A DNA stretch of 53,406 nt from the NCBI GenBank assembly GCA_945892775.1, contig CAMDDP010000020.1, positions 1 to 53,406 of the forward strand. The letters are read 5' to 3'. The notes beneath the pieces are model-generated. The model ran no database searches and was not told the origin of the DNA. It saw nothing but the letters and a program-made list of their open reading frames with translations. Position numbers and translations under genes: made by a program. Of this stretch, positions 35,711 through 44,390 are shown in pieces. The DNA is from Chitinophaga pinensis. GTDB lineage: Bacteria; Bacteroidota; Bacteroidia; Chitinophagales; UBA10324. The stretch's first letter is position 1. The number at the start of each line of letters is the position of its first letter.

Positions 35711-36456
35711 GTTATCGTTCGCGTATTATTCCCGTTTTATTAATTCAGCAAGGCGCATTGGTGAAGACCGAAAAATTTTCTTCGCCGCGATATGTCGGCG
35801 ATCCGATTAATGCCATAAAAATTTTCAATGAAAAAGAAGTCGATGAAATTACCGTGCTTGATATTGATGCATCAAAAAAAAATCAATCCATCAATTTTAC
35901 GCTTGTTCGTGATTTGGCAAGTGAATGTTTTATGCCACTTGCATATGGTGGTGGAATAAAAAGCTTAAAAGACATAGAATTGCTGATAAAGAGTGGCGTT
36001 GAAAAAACAATAATTAATTCCACCGCTTTAGAAAATCCAGCATTTATAGTAGAGGCTGTTAAAGAATTTGGAAGTTCTACTATTGTTGTTTCAATTGATA
36101 TCTCGCAAAATATTTTTGGAAGCTACCAGCTGTATTCTGCCTCAGGAAAAAGAAATTCTTCTGCCTGGAACAATTATATAAAACAAATGGAAGAGGCTGG
36201 TGCAGGAGAAATTTTATTTCAAGCAGTTCATCGCGATGGCTTAATGAAAGGATATGACACCAAGCTTGTGGCTGAAATTTCAAAAATAATTTCAATTCCA
36301 ATTATTGCCTGCGGTGGCGCGGGATCTATTAGCGATTTAAAAGATGCTATCTCTTCTGGGGCATCGGCTGCCGCCGCCGGAAGCCTCTTTGTTTTTACAG
36401 GATCGCATAAAGCAGTAATGATTTCGTACCCTTCTTCTTCAAATATGAATTGGTAG
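35707..36456 (+). CDS. hisF: HisF-like subunit lacking the first catalytic Asp (glycan-associated)
   Basis: A 249-residue TIM-barrel protein of the HisF family, with LDIDASKKN, AYGGGIKSLKDIE, HRDGLMKGYD and IACGGAGSISDLKDA. In Thermotoga HisF, Asp11 (ACLDVKDG) and Asp130 (VAIDAKR) are needed for imidazole glycerol phosphate synthesis. Here the first motif reads IPVLLIQQG, so the Asp11 position is Leu12, while Asp131 (VSIDISQ) is kept. This suggests it no longer makes imidazole glycerol phosphate and instead passes ammonia from HisH to the sugar amidotransferase encoded 18 bp downstream (inference from context and the missing residue). The C-terminal tail also differs from canonical HisF. Confidence 0.88.
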   Translation: MSYRSRIIPVLLIQQGALVKTEKFSSPRYVGDPINAIKIFNEKEVDEITVLDIDASKKNQSINFTLVRDLASECFMPLAYGGGIKSLKDIELLIKSGVEKTIINSTALENPAFIVEAVKEFGSSTIVVSIDISQNIFGSYQLYSASGKRNSSAWNNYIKQMEEAGAGEILFQAVHRDGLMKGYDTKLVAEISKIISIPIIACGGAGSISDLKDAISSGASAAAAGSLFVFTGSHKAVMISYPSSSNMNW

Positions 36457-36474
36457 TTATGTTTGCAGCAACCA

Positions 36475-39400
36475 ATGCAATCGAACCGAACTTACCAAAT
36501 TTGTACCCGCTGCATATTTTCCACTAATGACGACTCTGTTATTTGTTTTGATAAGCAGGGCGTTTGTAACCACTGTCATTTATATGATAAAATAGTAGCC
36601 GAACGAATTCTTCCGTCGCCTGAGCGCGAAATAAGGTTTAAGCAATTAATTGCCGAAATAAAAAGAAGCGGTAAGGGAAAGAAATATGATTGTGTAATTG
36701 GCTTAAGTGGAGGAGTTGATAGCACCTATATTGCCTACCTAATTAAAGAATTAGGTCTTCGCCCTTTAGCCGTTCATTGTGATAATGGTTGGAATTCAGA
36801 GTTGGCTGTAAGTAATATTTCAAACATTCTTCAAAAACTAAAAATTGATTTATTTACACACGTCATTAATTGGGAGGAGTTTCGTGATTTGCAATTGGCT
36901 TATTTAAAAGCATCAGTAATAGACATTGAAGCAACTTCCGATCATGCCATATTTGCAATCTTATATAACAGAGCCAACAGATATGGAATCAAGTATATTT
37001 TAAGTGGTGAAAACTTTCGAACCGAAGGAATTTTACCTAAACAGTGGGTTCATAACAAAAATGATTTAATAAATATAAAAGCCATTTGGAAAAAATTCGG
37101 ATCAGTTAAACTAAAAACTTTCCCTACGCTCGGAGTTATTAAAAAGTGGTATTACGAAAGTGTAAAAGGTATAAAATACATACGCATTCTCGACCATATA
37201 GATTACAATAAAGAAAAGGGGAAAAAAATTATTACAGAACATTTGGATTGGCGCGATTACGGGGGCAAGCACTACGAATCCATTATTACTCGTTTTTATC
37301 AATCCTATATTCTTATAGAAAAATTTCATGTTGACAAACGACGGTCACATTTGTCAACCCTTATTTGCTCCAAACAATTATCGCGCGAAGAGGCTTTAAT
37401 TGAAATTTCAAAACCCCCTATTGAAGCAAAACGATTGGAAGAAGATAAAACCTATGTGCTTAAAAAATTCGGACTAACAACAGGGGCGTTTGAAAATATT
37501 ATGGCGCTCCCTGAAGTTTCACATCGTACATACCCGTCCGTTTTTAATTTTATTGACCATATAAGGCCATACTATAAATCGTTGAAATGGCTAATTAATA
37601 AAGATAAGACAGATTCAATTCCTTCTATAAAACAGAAAGGAAAACGAATTGCTATGTTGCTTGATAATGGATTTACAAATGACAAACGAGTTATTCAGGA
37701 AGCCCATTCGATAGCTGATAATTTTGATTTGACCCTGTTTTGCATGAAAGGGAATCAATTGCCACTTCGTGAAGTTTCAAAAAATATTAAAGTGAGAAGA
37801 ACTATTCCGGAGGACATATTCAGAATACAGTCATATTTCAAGCTCAAACAAATTGCCAGAGAAGTCGCATCATATCGATTCGATATTATTCATTGTCACG
37901 ACCACCTAATGTTGAATTTAGGAGCAATGGTTAAGTCATTGAATCCTGAAACAATATTAATTTATGATTCTCATGAGTTGTTTCATTCATGGCCTATGAA
38001 TTTTTCAAGCCAGAATTTATTAATCATTCTGAAATCATTTTTTGTTCGGAAAATTCAGATTTATAATGAAAAAAAATTCGGACGCTATATTGATTTCCTT
38101 ATTACAGTAAATGAGTCTTTGGCAGGTGTTCTTAAAAATTATTTTAAAATTCAGTCCACCCCATTGGTTGTTCGAAATATTCCGATGATAGAAGCCAGTT
38201 CGGTTTCAACAAATATCCTTCGAAAAAAATTTAAAATATCCGATAAGAAAAAAATTCTCGTTTTCATAGGGGCACATATTTACCTGAAAACCTTAAACAT
38301 GGTTCAGGTGTTAAATGAAGTTGGAAATAAGGAGGATCTTGCTTTTGTAATTATAAGCTCAGCAGACGAACATCGAAAACAAGTAGAGAAATATGTTCTT
38401 CAGAAAAATTTTGACAATGTATATTTTCATAATGTAGTTCCACATGAAGAAATAACAACTTATCTGTCTGGTTGCGATGCAGGCATTATACCAACCTGGA
38501 ACAAAAAGAACTTGAGTTATTGGTTTGCTCTCGACAACAAACTTTTTAATTATCTGATGGCTGAATTGCCAATTTTATCAACCGCACAACCGGAATACAA
38601 GGCTATAGTTGAAAAATATAATATTGGTGTGTGTGTGAATCCTGACGAAGAGGGAGCATATTATAGCGGATGGAAAAAATTAATTGAAAACAAGGAACAA
38701 TACTTAAATAATCTGATAGAAACAAAAAAACAATTAAACTGGGAAAACGAAAGTCGGTTGTTAATTAATTTTTATGATCAACTAGCAAATAGAAAAAATA
38801 ATGCTGAACCGATAGTAAATGAATTGCCCAGCATTGCAATGCTACTTGACAATTCCTTTACTATGGATAGTCGAGTATATCGTGAAGCAAAAACATTGGT
38901 AAGTCAGGGGTATCAATTAACAATTTATGCTGTTAAGCGAAGCGATCTTATTACCGAGGAGCTAAAAGAGGGAATTTTGATTAGACGGATTTTTGGGCAG
39001 GAAATTTTCGATTTGAAAAATTCGGCTTCACGAAAAAAAATAGCAAAAAAAATTTCAAAAGAAAGATTTGATATTCTCCATTGCCATGATCAATTGATGT
39101 TATACATTGGTTCTAATATTAAAAAACTTCGACCTGAAATAAAGCTTGTTTATGATTCGCACGAATTATTTCACTCATGGCCCATCAATTATTCGAGTAA
39201 AGCAAATGCCTGGGTAAGATTGAAATCTGACATTGTTCGAAAAGCAGAAATAAAACGCGAATTTATTTCAGCCAAAAAAATTGATCGACTCATAACAGTT
39301 TCTAAATCATTAGGCAATGATTTGAAGACTTATTTTCATTTGAAACACGATCCTGTAATCGTTCGCAACATGGCCGAGTACGAAGACGCGCACGACTTGA

Positions 39401-40008
39401 AAAATAATCTCCGCACCAAATTAGGAATTGATGATCGGGTGCGCATTGTTCTGAACTTTTCATTGTATATCTATTGGAAATCGAGAAACATTGAAGCCGC
39501 AATTGAGCAATTTGCCAATAAGCCCGGTATTGCACTCGTTTTCATTTGTGGCGAAGGGGGCAACAAAAAGGAAATTATACGGTGGGTAAAAAAATGTAAT
39601 TATGAAAACATTTATTTTCTGCCTGCAATGAGTCCGGAGCAAATAGTAGATACGCTGCATGGTGCAGACTATGGATTATTAAGCACCTGGAATAAAAAAT
39701 TTATGAGTTACTGGCTGGGATTGGAAAACAAGCTTTTTCATTATGTGATGGCTGAGTTGCCGATTCTTGCATCAGCTCAACCTGAACATCGCGAGATTAT
39801 TGAAAAATATAAAATCGGAGTTTGTGTGAATGCTGATCAACCAAATGCATATTATAGCGGATTTCTTGACCTTGAAAAGGATCATGATGAATACAAATCG
39901 AATGTGGTAAAAGCTAAAAAGATTTTGAACTGGGAAAACGAACAGGAAAAACTTCTTAACTTATACAAAGAATTGAAACAAGAAATTTATCAGCATGCTG
40001 GATTCTGA
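36475..40008 (+). CDS. Fusion: N-acetyl sugar amidotransferase (WbpG-like) + two GT4-like glycosyltransferases
   Basis: A 1177-residue three-part protein. The ATG at 36475 is preferred over an in-frame TTG at 36463. Residues 1-380 are a WbpG-type N-acetyl sugar amidotransferase: two Cys pairs (Cys10/Cys13 in CTRC; Cys31/Cys34 in CNHC) and the PP-loop ATP pyrophosphatase motif SGGVDS (78-83), then LAVHCDNGWNS. Residues about 389-775 and 785-1177 are two GT-B glycosyltransferases, each repeating LLDN(G/S)FT, HCHDxLML, YDSHELFHSWP, LITV, VVRN or VIVRN, WNKK, DNKLF or ENKLF and MAELPIL. They resemble each other and the separate gene at 33922. The first part would add an amidino or amide group to a sugar with ammonia from HisH/HisF; the others would transfer sugars. 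The frame stays open throughout, so it is a true fusion unless misassembled. Confidence 0.9.
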   Translation: MQSNRTYQICTRCIFSTNDDSVICFDKQGVCNHCHLYDKIVAERILPSPEREIRFKQLIAEIKRSGKGKKYDCVIGLSGGVDSTYIAYLIKELGLRPLAVHCDNGWNSELAVSNISNILQKLKIDLFTHVINWEEFRDLQLAYLKASVIDIEATSDHAIFAILYNRANRYGIKYILSGENFRTEGILPKQWVHNKNDLINIKAIWKKFGSVKLKTFPTLGVIKKWYYESVKGIKYIRILDHIDYNKEKGKKIITEHLDWRDYGGKHYESIITRFYQSYILIEKFHVDKRRSHLSTLICSKQLSREEALIEISKPPIEAKRLEEDKTYVLKKFGLTTGAFENIMALPEVSHRTYPSVFNFIDHIRPYYKSLKWLINKDKTDSIPSIKQKGKRIAMLLDNGFTNDKRVIQEAHSIADNFDLTLFCMKGNQLPLREVSKNIKVRRTIPEDIFRIQSYFKLKQIAREVASYRFDIIHCHDHLMLNLGAMVKSLNPETILIYDSHELFHSWPMNFSSQNLLIILKSFFVRKIQIYNEKKFGRYIDFLITVNESLAGVLKNYFKIQSTPLVVRNIPMIEASSVSTNILRKKFKISDKKKILVFIGAHIYLKTLNMVQVLNEVGNKEDLAFVIISSADEHRKQVEKYVLQKNFDNVYFHNVVPHEEITTYLSGCDAGIIPTWNKKNLSYWFALDNKLFNYLMAELPILSTAQPEYKAIVEKYNIGVCVNPDEEGAYYSGWKKLIENKEQYLNNLIETKKQLNWENESRLLINFYDQLANRKNNAEPIVNELPSIAMLLDNSFTMDSRVYREAKTLVSQGYQLTIYAVKRSDLITEELKEGILIRRIFGQEIFDLKNSASRKKIAKKISKERFDILHCHDQLMLYIGSNIKKLRPEIKLVYDSHELFHSWPINYSSKANAWVRLKSDIVRKAEIKREFISAKKIDRLITVSKSLGNDLKTYFHLKHDPVIVRNMAEYEDAHDLKNNLRTKLGIDDRVRIVLNFSLYIYWKSRNIEAAIEQFANKPGIALVFICGEGGNKKEIIRWVKKCNYENIYFLPAMSPEQIVDTLHGADYGLLSTWNKKFMSYWLGLENKLFHYVMAELPILASAQPEHREIIEKYKIGVCVNADQPNAYYSGFLDLEKDHDEYKSNVVKAKKILNWENEQEKLLNLYKELKQEIYQHAGF

Positions 40009-41032
40009 TTTACGCATTATTATTTCTGAAAGCAAACCAAATAATATCGAGCATTGGAATGCGCTTGCTGAGCAAAGCGGCAATATATGGCAGGCCGTTT
40101 TTTATGATGATGTGCAACTGTTTTTTAATAATCACCCCGTGTATTTTGAGTGTTATGCTGACAAAGTATTAATCGGCGGAGTGAAAATTTATTTTTATCA
40201 TTCGAAAAAATTGCCTGCAATGTTTCGTTCTATAAGTACTAGGGCAACACAAGGCAGCGAATTTTTATTTGATGAAGGCAGAAGCGATCTGTTCGAAATT
40301 TTTAATTCCCTAATCAATTCTGAAATTAAAAAATGGTTGAGAGAAAAAAGCATCACTTCGTTTTATGAATATAGTTTTTATGGTGAAAAGGAAAAGCTGA
40401 TTTCGTTAGACCATGAGAGAAAAATTTGGGGGAAAAATATTGGTATCGCTGTAATTAATTTAGATAAAAGTGAAGAAGAGCTCTGGCAGAAACTAAAGCC
40501 AAAACACAGAAGTGAAGTAATAAAGGCACAGAAGCATTGTGTAACCTTTGAGTTGTCGGATGATATTGATCGTTTTTTTATTCTTTTAGATGAAACTTAT
40601 AAATATCAAAACACACACAAGCCCAATAAAGATTTTATAAGAAAGGAATATGAAATTTTAAAATCAAACAACTTTGCGCAACTTGTTTTTGCAAATCATG
40701 AAGGAAATTATTTATGTGGTGCTTTGCTTTATAATTATGGCTTGAAGTCGCTTTACAGTTTCGGAGGCACTGCTAAAAACAGTATTGGTGCTGGACAATT
40801 TTTACATTGGGAAATTATAAAGCACCTCAAAAAGAATAATTATCATAAATATTATTTAGGTGAAACTTCATTAGAAATTGAAGAGTCGAATAGAAAATTC
40901 AGTGAAGGAATTACAAAATTCAAATTGCGTTTTGGCGCAGATCAAATTCCAACATTTCATAAAGGGTATGCTTTACATCCAATGAAATTAAAAATTTGGC
41001 ATTTACTTCAAAAAATAATTATTCAAAAATGA
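39995..41032 (+). CDS. FemAB/GNAT-like acyl- or aminoacyl-transferase
   Basis: A 345-residue protein of the FemAB-like GNAT superfamily (also called BioF2-like or peptidoglycan bridge formation-like). Recognisable parts are an N-terminal first GNAT-like half (VYFECYADKVLIGGVKIYF), the basic segment KLKPKHRSEVIKAQK typical of the second half, and a C-terminal acceptor region with SLYSFGGTAKNS and HWEIIKHLKKNNYHKYYLGE. Such proteins move an amino acid or acyl group from tRNA or CoA onto an acceptor; within this operon the acceptor may be a sugar amino group (inference). It overlaps the fusion gene by 14 bp and the methyltransferase gene by 4 bp (ATGA), so it is firmly inside the operon. Confidence 0.8.
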   Translation: MLDSDLRIIISESKPNNIEHWNALAEQSGNIWQAVFYDDVQLFFNNHPVYFECYADKVLIGGVKIYFYHSKKLPAMFRSISTRATQGSEFLFDEGRSDLFEIFNSLINSEIKKWLREKSITSFYEYSFYGEKEKLISLDHERKIWGKNIGIAVINLDKSEEELWQKLKPKHRSEVIKAQKHCVTFELSDDIDRFFILLDETYKYQNTHKPNKDFIRKEYEILKSNNFAQLVFANHEGNYLCGALLYNYGLKSLYSFGGTAKNSIGAGQFLHWEIIKHLKKNNYHKYYLGETSLEIEESNRKFSEGITKFKLRFGADQIPTFHKGYALHPMKLKIWHLLQKIIIQK

Positions 41033-41769
41033 GCAAATTAGACAAAGACCAAGTTAATGATTTTTTCAGTAAGGCCGCAATTTTACATCAGAATGAAAAT
41101 GCAGTGCTCGATGTTGCTCCTGGGCAGGAATATTCAAATATTTATAGAAATTATTTTACATCCAATTATATTCTAAAAAATCTTCTTCCTACTAAAGAGG
41201 AATACATACTTGACTTTGGGTGTGGTGTTGGGCGCATAACAAAGTTAATTGCCATGGAATCTAAAGAGGTTTTGGGGGTTGATACCAATGAGGCCATGAT
41301 TAAAATTGCCAAAGAAAAATTTACAATAAATAACAACACCCATTACCAACTTCTTAGCGAAACGAAAATTGAATCTCAAAATAATTATTTCGACAAAGCA
41401 TTTTCACACTGGGTGTTTCAGCACATAAGTGATGAAGAACTTATGCTTTGGCTAAATGAATTTAAAAGGGTGGTGAAGCCTAATGGTAAAATAGTATTAT
41501 TCGAACAAGTAAAAAATAAATCCGCGGAATCTGCCAAACACTTATTCCGCTCACCTAAACATTACCTTTCTTTATTTGAAAAAACAGAACTGAAAACAAT
41601 TTCAGCTTTTCCGGTTATGCGTGTTCCAGCAAGAGGAATGTCGCTGTGGAATTTATTACCTGGTTGGAGATTTTTATTGCCTGCCCTATCATTCATTGAT
41701 AAAATAACCGTTAATCGCAAACCCGATTTGGCAAATTATTTCACTTACTGTTTTGTGTTGAGTAAATAA
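41029..41769 (+). CDS. Class I SAM-dependent methyltransferase
   Basis: A 246-residue Rossmann methyltransferase: motif I ILDFGCGVGRITKLIA, the acidic end of beta-2 VLGVDTNEAM, motif IV AFSHWVFQHISDEE, and the post-IV helix with EFKRVVKPNGKIVLFEQ. The ATG at 41029 forms an ATGA overlap with the upstream stop; an in-frame TTG at 40996 would overlap far more and has no support. The basic C-terminal third, with aromatic and hydrophobic segments LWNLLPGWRFLLPALSF, may contact the membrane or a lipid-linked substrate. A sugar or polyprenyl-linked intermediate is the likely target from context, but substrate cannot be read from sequence. The MBOAT gene follows after 45 bp. Confidence 0.87.
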   Translation: MSKLDKDQVNDFFSKAAILHQNENAVLDVAPGQEYSNIYRNYFTSNYILKNLLPTKEEYILDFGCGVGRITKLIAMESKEVLGVDTNEAMIKIAKEKFTINNNTHYQLLSETKIESQNNYFDKAFSHWVFQHISDEELMLWLNEFKRVVKPNGKIVLFEQVKNKSAESAKHLFRSPKHYLSLFEKTELKTISAFPVMRVPARGMSLWNLLPGWRFLLPALSFIDKITVNRKPDLANYFTYCFVLSK

Positions 41770-41814
41770 TATTCCTTTCATTCGTGTTATTTTTATGCCG
41801 ACTCTTTTTGGCGT

Positions 41815-43230
41815 ATGCTTTTTAATTCCTTCTCGTTTCTTTTATTTTTTCCAATCGTAACAGTTGTTTATTTTCTGTTGCCGTTTCGTTTTCGTTGGAT
41901 TTGGCTATTGGGGGCGAGTTGTTGCTTTTACATGGCTTTTATTCCAGTCTATATTTTTATTCTTGGTCTAACTATATCTGTCGATTACCTAGCTGCTATT
42001 TTAATGGAGCAACAAAAAGGGGCAAAAAGAAAACTACTCCTTATTGCCAGCCTTTTTTCAACCGCTCTTATTCTTTTTGTATTTAAATATTTTAATTTTT
42101 TTATTGATGCTTTTACTTCCATTGCTCAACTTTTAAATTATCCCATTCCCTCCCTGGTGTATACCGCCATTCTTCCAATCGGACTTTCGTTTCATACTTT
42201 TCAAAGCATGGCTTATGTTATTGAAGTATATCGTGGCAATCAGAAAGCAGAAAAAAATTTCGGTATCTATTCTTTATATGTCATGTTCTACCCCCAATTA
42301 GTTGCCGGCCCAATTGAACGACCACAAAAGTTAATCCACCAATTTTATGAGCAACATAATTTCAATTACCAACAAGTAACTGATGGATTGAAACAAATGG
42401 CATGGGGGTTTTTTAAAAAATTGGTCATTGCCGATCGGCTTGCCATTTATGTGAATGAAGTTTATAATCATCCCGATAGATATGAAGGTGTGCCGGTTAT
42501 AATGGCTACCGTATTATTTGCCTACCAAATTTATTGCGATTTTAGTGGCTACAGTGATATTGCGATTGGTGCCGCGCGTGTTATGGGCTTTCGACTAATG
42601 AAAAACTTTGATAATCCATATTCCTCTTCTTCCGTTACTGAATTCTGGAGGAGGTGGCATATTTCTCTTTCGTCATGGTTCAAAGACTATTTATTTATTC
42701 CACTTGGGGGAAGTCGTGTTGCAGTTAAAAAAATTTACATCAATCTCTTTATCGTTTTTATAGTGAGTGGAATGTGGCATGGCGCCAATTACACCTTTTT
42801 AATATGGGGGGCACTTCATGCCTTTTATGTTATAACAGAAAGATTTTTCGGAGCATTTACAAACAACAAACAAAAAACTTTTATTCAAAAACTGCTACAA
42901 AATTTTATAACCTTTTTTTTAGTTTGTTTTGCTTGGATTTTCTTTCGCGCAAATTCGGTTGGCGATGCTTTCACATTAATTGCCTCATCGCTTCACATAA
43001 ACACTTTCAGCCCTGGAATAAAAATATTAAACCCCAATATTTTATATTTTTCTATCCTTGGAATTGTTTTTATTGAAATAGTACAGTGGGCGATGAGGGG
43101 AAATGAATTTTTTAATTTAATGATTAACTGGCCAAGATGGGCGCGCTTGTCCGCATATCACTTATTGATAATCTGTATTCTTGCTTTTGGAATTTTTAAT
43201 AATTCACAATTCATCTATTTCCAATTCTGA
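41815..43230 (+). CDS. MBOAT family membrane O-acyltransferase (AlgI-like)
   Basis: A 471-residue polytopic membrane protein of the MBOAT family. Diagnostic parts are the N-terminal LLFFPIVTVVYFLLPFR, LPIGLSFHTFQSMAYVIEVY, MFYPQLVAGPIERP, FWRRWHISLSSWFKDYLFIP and SGMWHGANYTFLIWGALHAF with His322 and His335. The invariant MBOAT histidine of AlgI lies in the same WHG motif. AlgI-type proteins pass acetyl or other acyl groups across the membrane to a periplasmic transferase that decorates a polysaccharide. The next gene, overlapping by one base, encodes a membrane-anchored SGNH-like protein, the expected partner type. About ten or more helices are visible by eye. Confidence 0.94.
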   Translation: MLFNSFSFLLFFPIVTVVYFLLPFRFRWIWLLGASCCFYMAFIPVYIFILGLTISVDYLAAILMEQQKGAKRKLLLIASLFSTALILFVFKYFNFFIDAFTSIAQLLNYPIPSLVYTAILPIGLSFHTFQSMAYVIEVYRGNQKAEKNFGIYSLYVMFYPQLVAGPIERPQKLIHQFYEQHNFNYQQVTDGLKQMAWGFFKKLVIADRLAIYVNEVYNHPDRYEGVPVIMATVLFAYQIYCDFSGYSDIAIGAARVMGFRLMKNFDNPYSSSSVTEFWRRWHISLSSWFKDYLFIPLGGSRVAVKKIYINLFIVFIVSGMWHGANYTFLIWGALHAFYVITERFFGAFTNNKQKTFIQKLLQNFITFFLVCFAWIFFRANSVGDAFTLIASSLHINTFSPGIKILNPNILYFSILGIVFIEIVQWAMRGNEFFNLMINWPRWARLSAYHLLIICILAFGIFNNSQFIYFQF

Positions 43231-44375
43231 TGAACACAGAACTCAAAAAATTTATTCAGAAATTTGTTTGGTTTATTTTTCCGTATGTCGTTTTACTAAT
43301 TTTTACTCTAATAATTTTTTATAAAAGTGGCGAAATTTTTTGGTACAATAGAACAATCAATTCGCAAGTGATAGAAGGAAAAAATTTTATTTATGGAGCG
43401 GCGTATTCTAATCTTCCGCATTGTTTTCGATTTTCTGCTGTTGAAATTAAATCCCCTAAAATTATTGCCCTGGGTTCTTCTAGGGTGCTGCAATTTCGCG
43501 CTGCTTTTTTTATCGATTCAATTTCATTTTATACGGCCGGTGGGGTTTTTAAAAGGCTTGAACAACAGCGCGCCTTTCTTGAATCTTTGCCGGTAAATAA
43601 ATTACCTCAATCAATTATTCTTGGGTTAGATCAGTGGTGGTTTAATGCCCGATATGATTCAGCTCTTAAAACAAAAAATGATTTAATATATAATCAGTAC
43701 TCATGGAGTGATAATTGGATTGGACTAAATAGTTGGCAACAATTTTATTATGACTGCTGGACTGGAAAAATAAACTTAAAGAAAATATGGGGGAGCAAAA
43801 AACAAGATGTTGAATGGCTTGGAATAAGCGCTCGAATGGAAAATTTTGGATTTCGAAAAGATGGAAGTCGTGCTTATGGCAACATTATTTCTGATGAAAC
43901 AATTTCTAACAGAATAAAAACGGCAATAGATAGTATCAGGAATGACAATGGGTTATTCCGTTGGACTAATGAGCCAGACAAAAACGCTGTAAATGAACTC
44001 AGGACATTTCTTCGGTTTTGTAAGAAAAATAAAATAACTGTTACCGGTTTTCTTCCCCCAATTCATAGTAAATTATTGAATGAAATGAAAAAGCACATTG
44101 AACACTATCCAAACTTCTTTGAATTATACAACATACTGTATCCGGTTTTTCGTGAGAATGGTTTTTATGTTTACGATTTTACAGTCCCTGAAAATTATGG
44201 AGGCAGCGATGCTGAAATGGTGGATGCAGTTCATGGAAGCGAAAAATTGTTTCTGAAATTATATCTGAAGTTGTTACAAAAAGATTCCTATCTGAATCAA
44301 TTCTCTGATTCAACATATCTTAAAACAAAACTGAATTCAATGAATGGAAATTTTGATGTTTTTGGAAACAACTAA
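43230..44375 (+). CDS. Membrane-anchored SGNH-like protein, probable O-acylation partner of the MBOAT
   Basis: A 381-residue protein with one N-terminal transmembrane helix (about 12-32) and a periplasmic domain. The start of the domain has IIALGSSRVLQFR (Gly82-Ser83-Ser84), like SGNH block I, and near the end DAVHGSE (Asp332-x-x-His335), like block V. This spacing fits AlgJ/AlgX- or DltD-like acyltransferases that work with MBOAT proteins in polysaccharide acylation. Overall similarity to those named families is weak by eye. The ATG overlaps the MBOAT stop by one base (TGATG), which supports joint function. It is the last gene of the glycan operon and converges on uvrA with a 15-bp gap. Confidence 0.78.
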   Translation: MNTELKKFIQKFVWFIFPYVVLLIFTLIIFYKSGEIFWYNRTINSQVIEGKNFIYGAAYSNLPHCFRFSAVEIKSPKIIALGSSRVLQFRAAFFIDSISFYTAGGVFKRLEQQRAFLESLPVNKLPQSIILGLDQWWFNARYDSALKTKNDLIYNQYSWSDNWIGLNSWQQFYYDCWTGKINLKKIWGSKKQDVEWLGISARMENFGFRKDGSRAYGNIISDETISNRIKTAIDSIRNDNGLFRWTNEPDKNAVNELRTFLRFCKKNKITVTGFLPPIHSKLLNEMKKHIEHYPNFFELYNILYPVFRENGFYVYDFTVPENYGGSDAEMVDAVHGSEKLFLKLYLKLLQKDSYLNQFSDSTYLKTKLNSMNGNFDVFGNN

Positions 44376-44390
44376 CTTTTTTTAAAAGTT
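44374..44390. terminator. AT-rich inverted repeat between convergent genes
   Basis: AACTTTT-TTT-AAAAGTT spans the gap between the SGNH-like gene and uvrA. It is symmetric, so it could act in both directions, but with one G-C pair the stem is weak. Confidence 0.35.

Noticed and set aside
35096-36456. HisH and HisF as part of histidine biosynthesis
   Set aside because: No other his genes are adjacent, HisF lacks the first catalytic Asp, and all flanking genes are for glycan synthesis.
36463-36474. TTG start for the amidotransferase fusion
   Set aside because: An ATG four codons later fits the family's N-terminus before the first CxxC, so the TTG is unnecessary.
40996-41028. TTG start for the methyltransferase
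   Set aside because: The ATG at 41029 forms a standard 4-bp ATGA overlap with the upstream stop.
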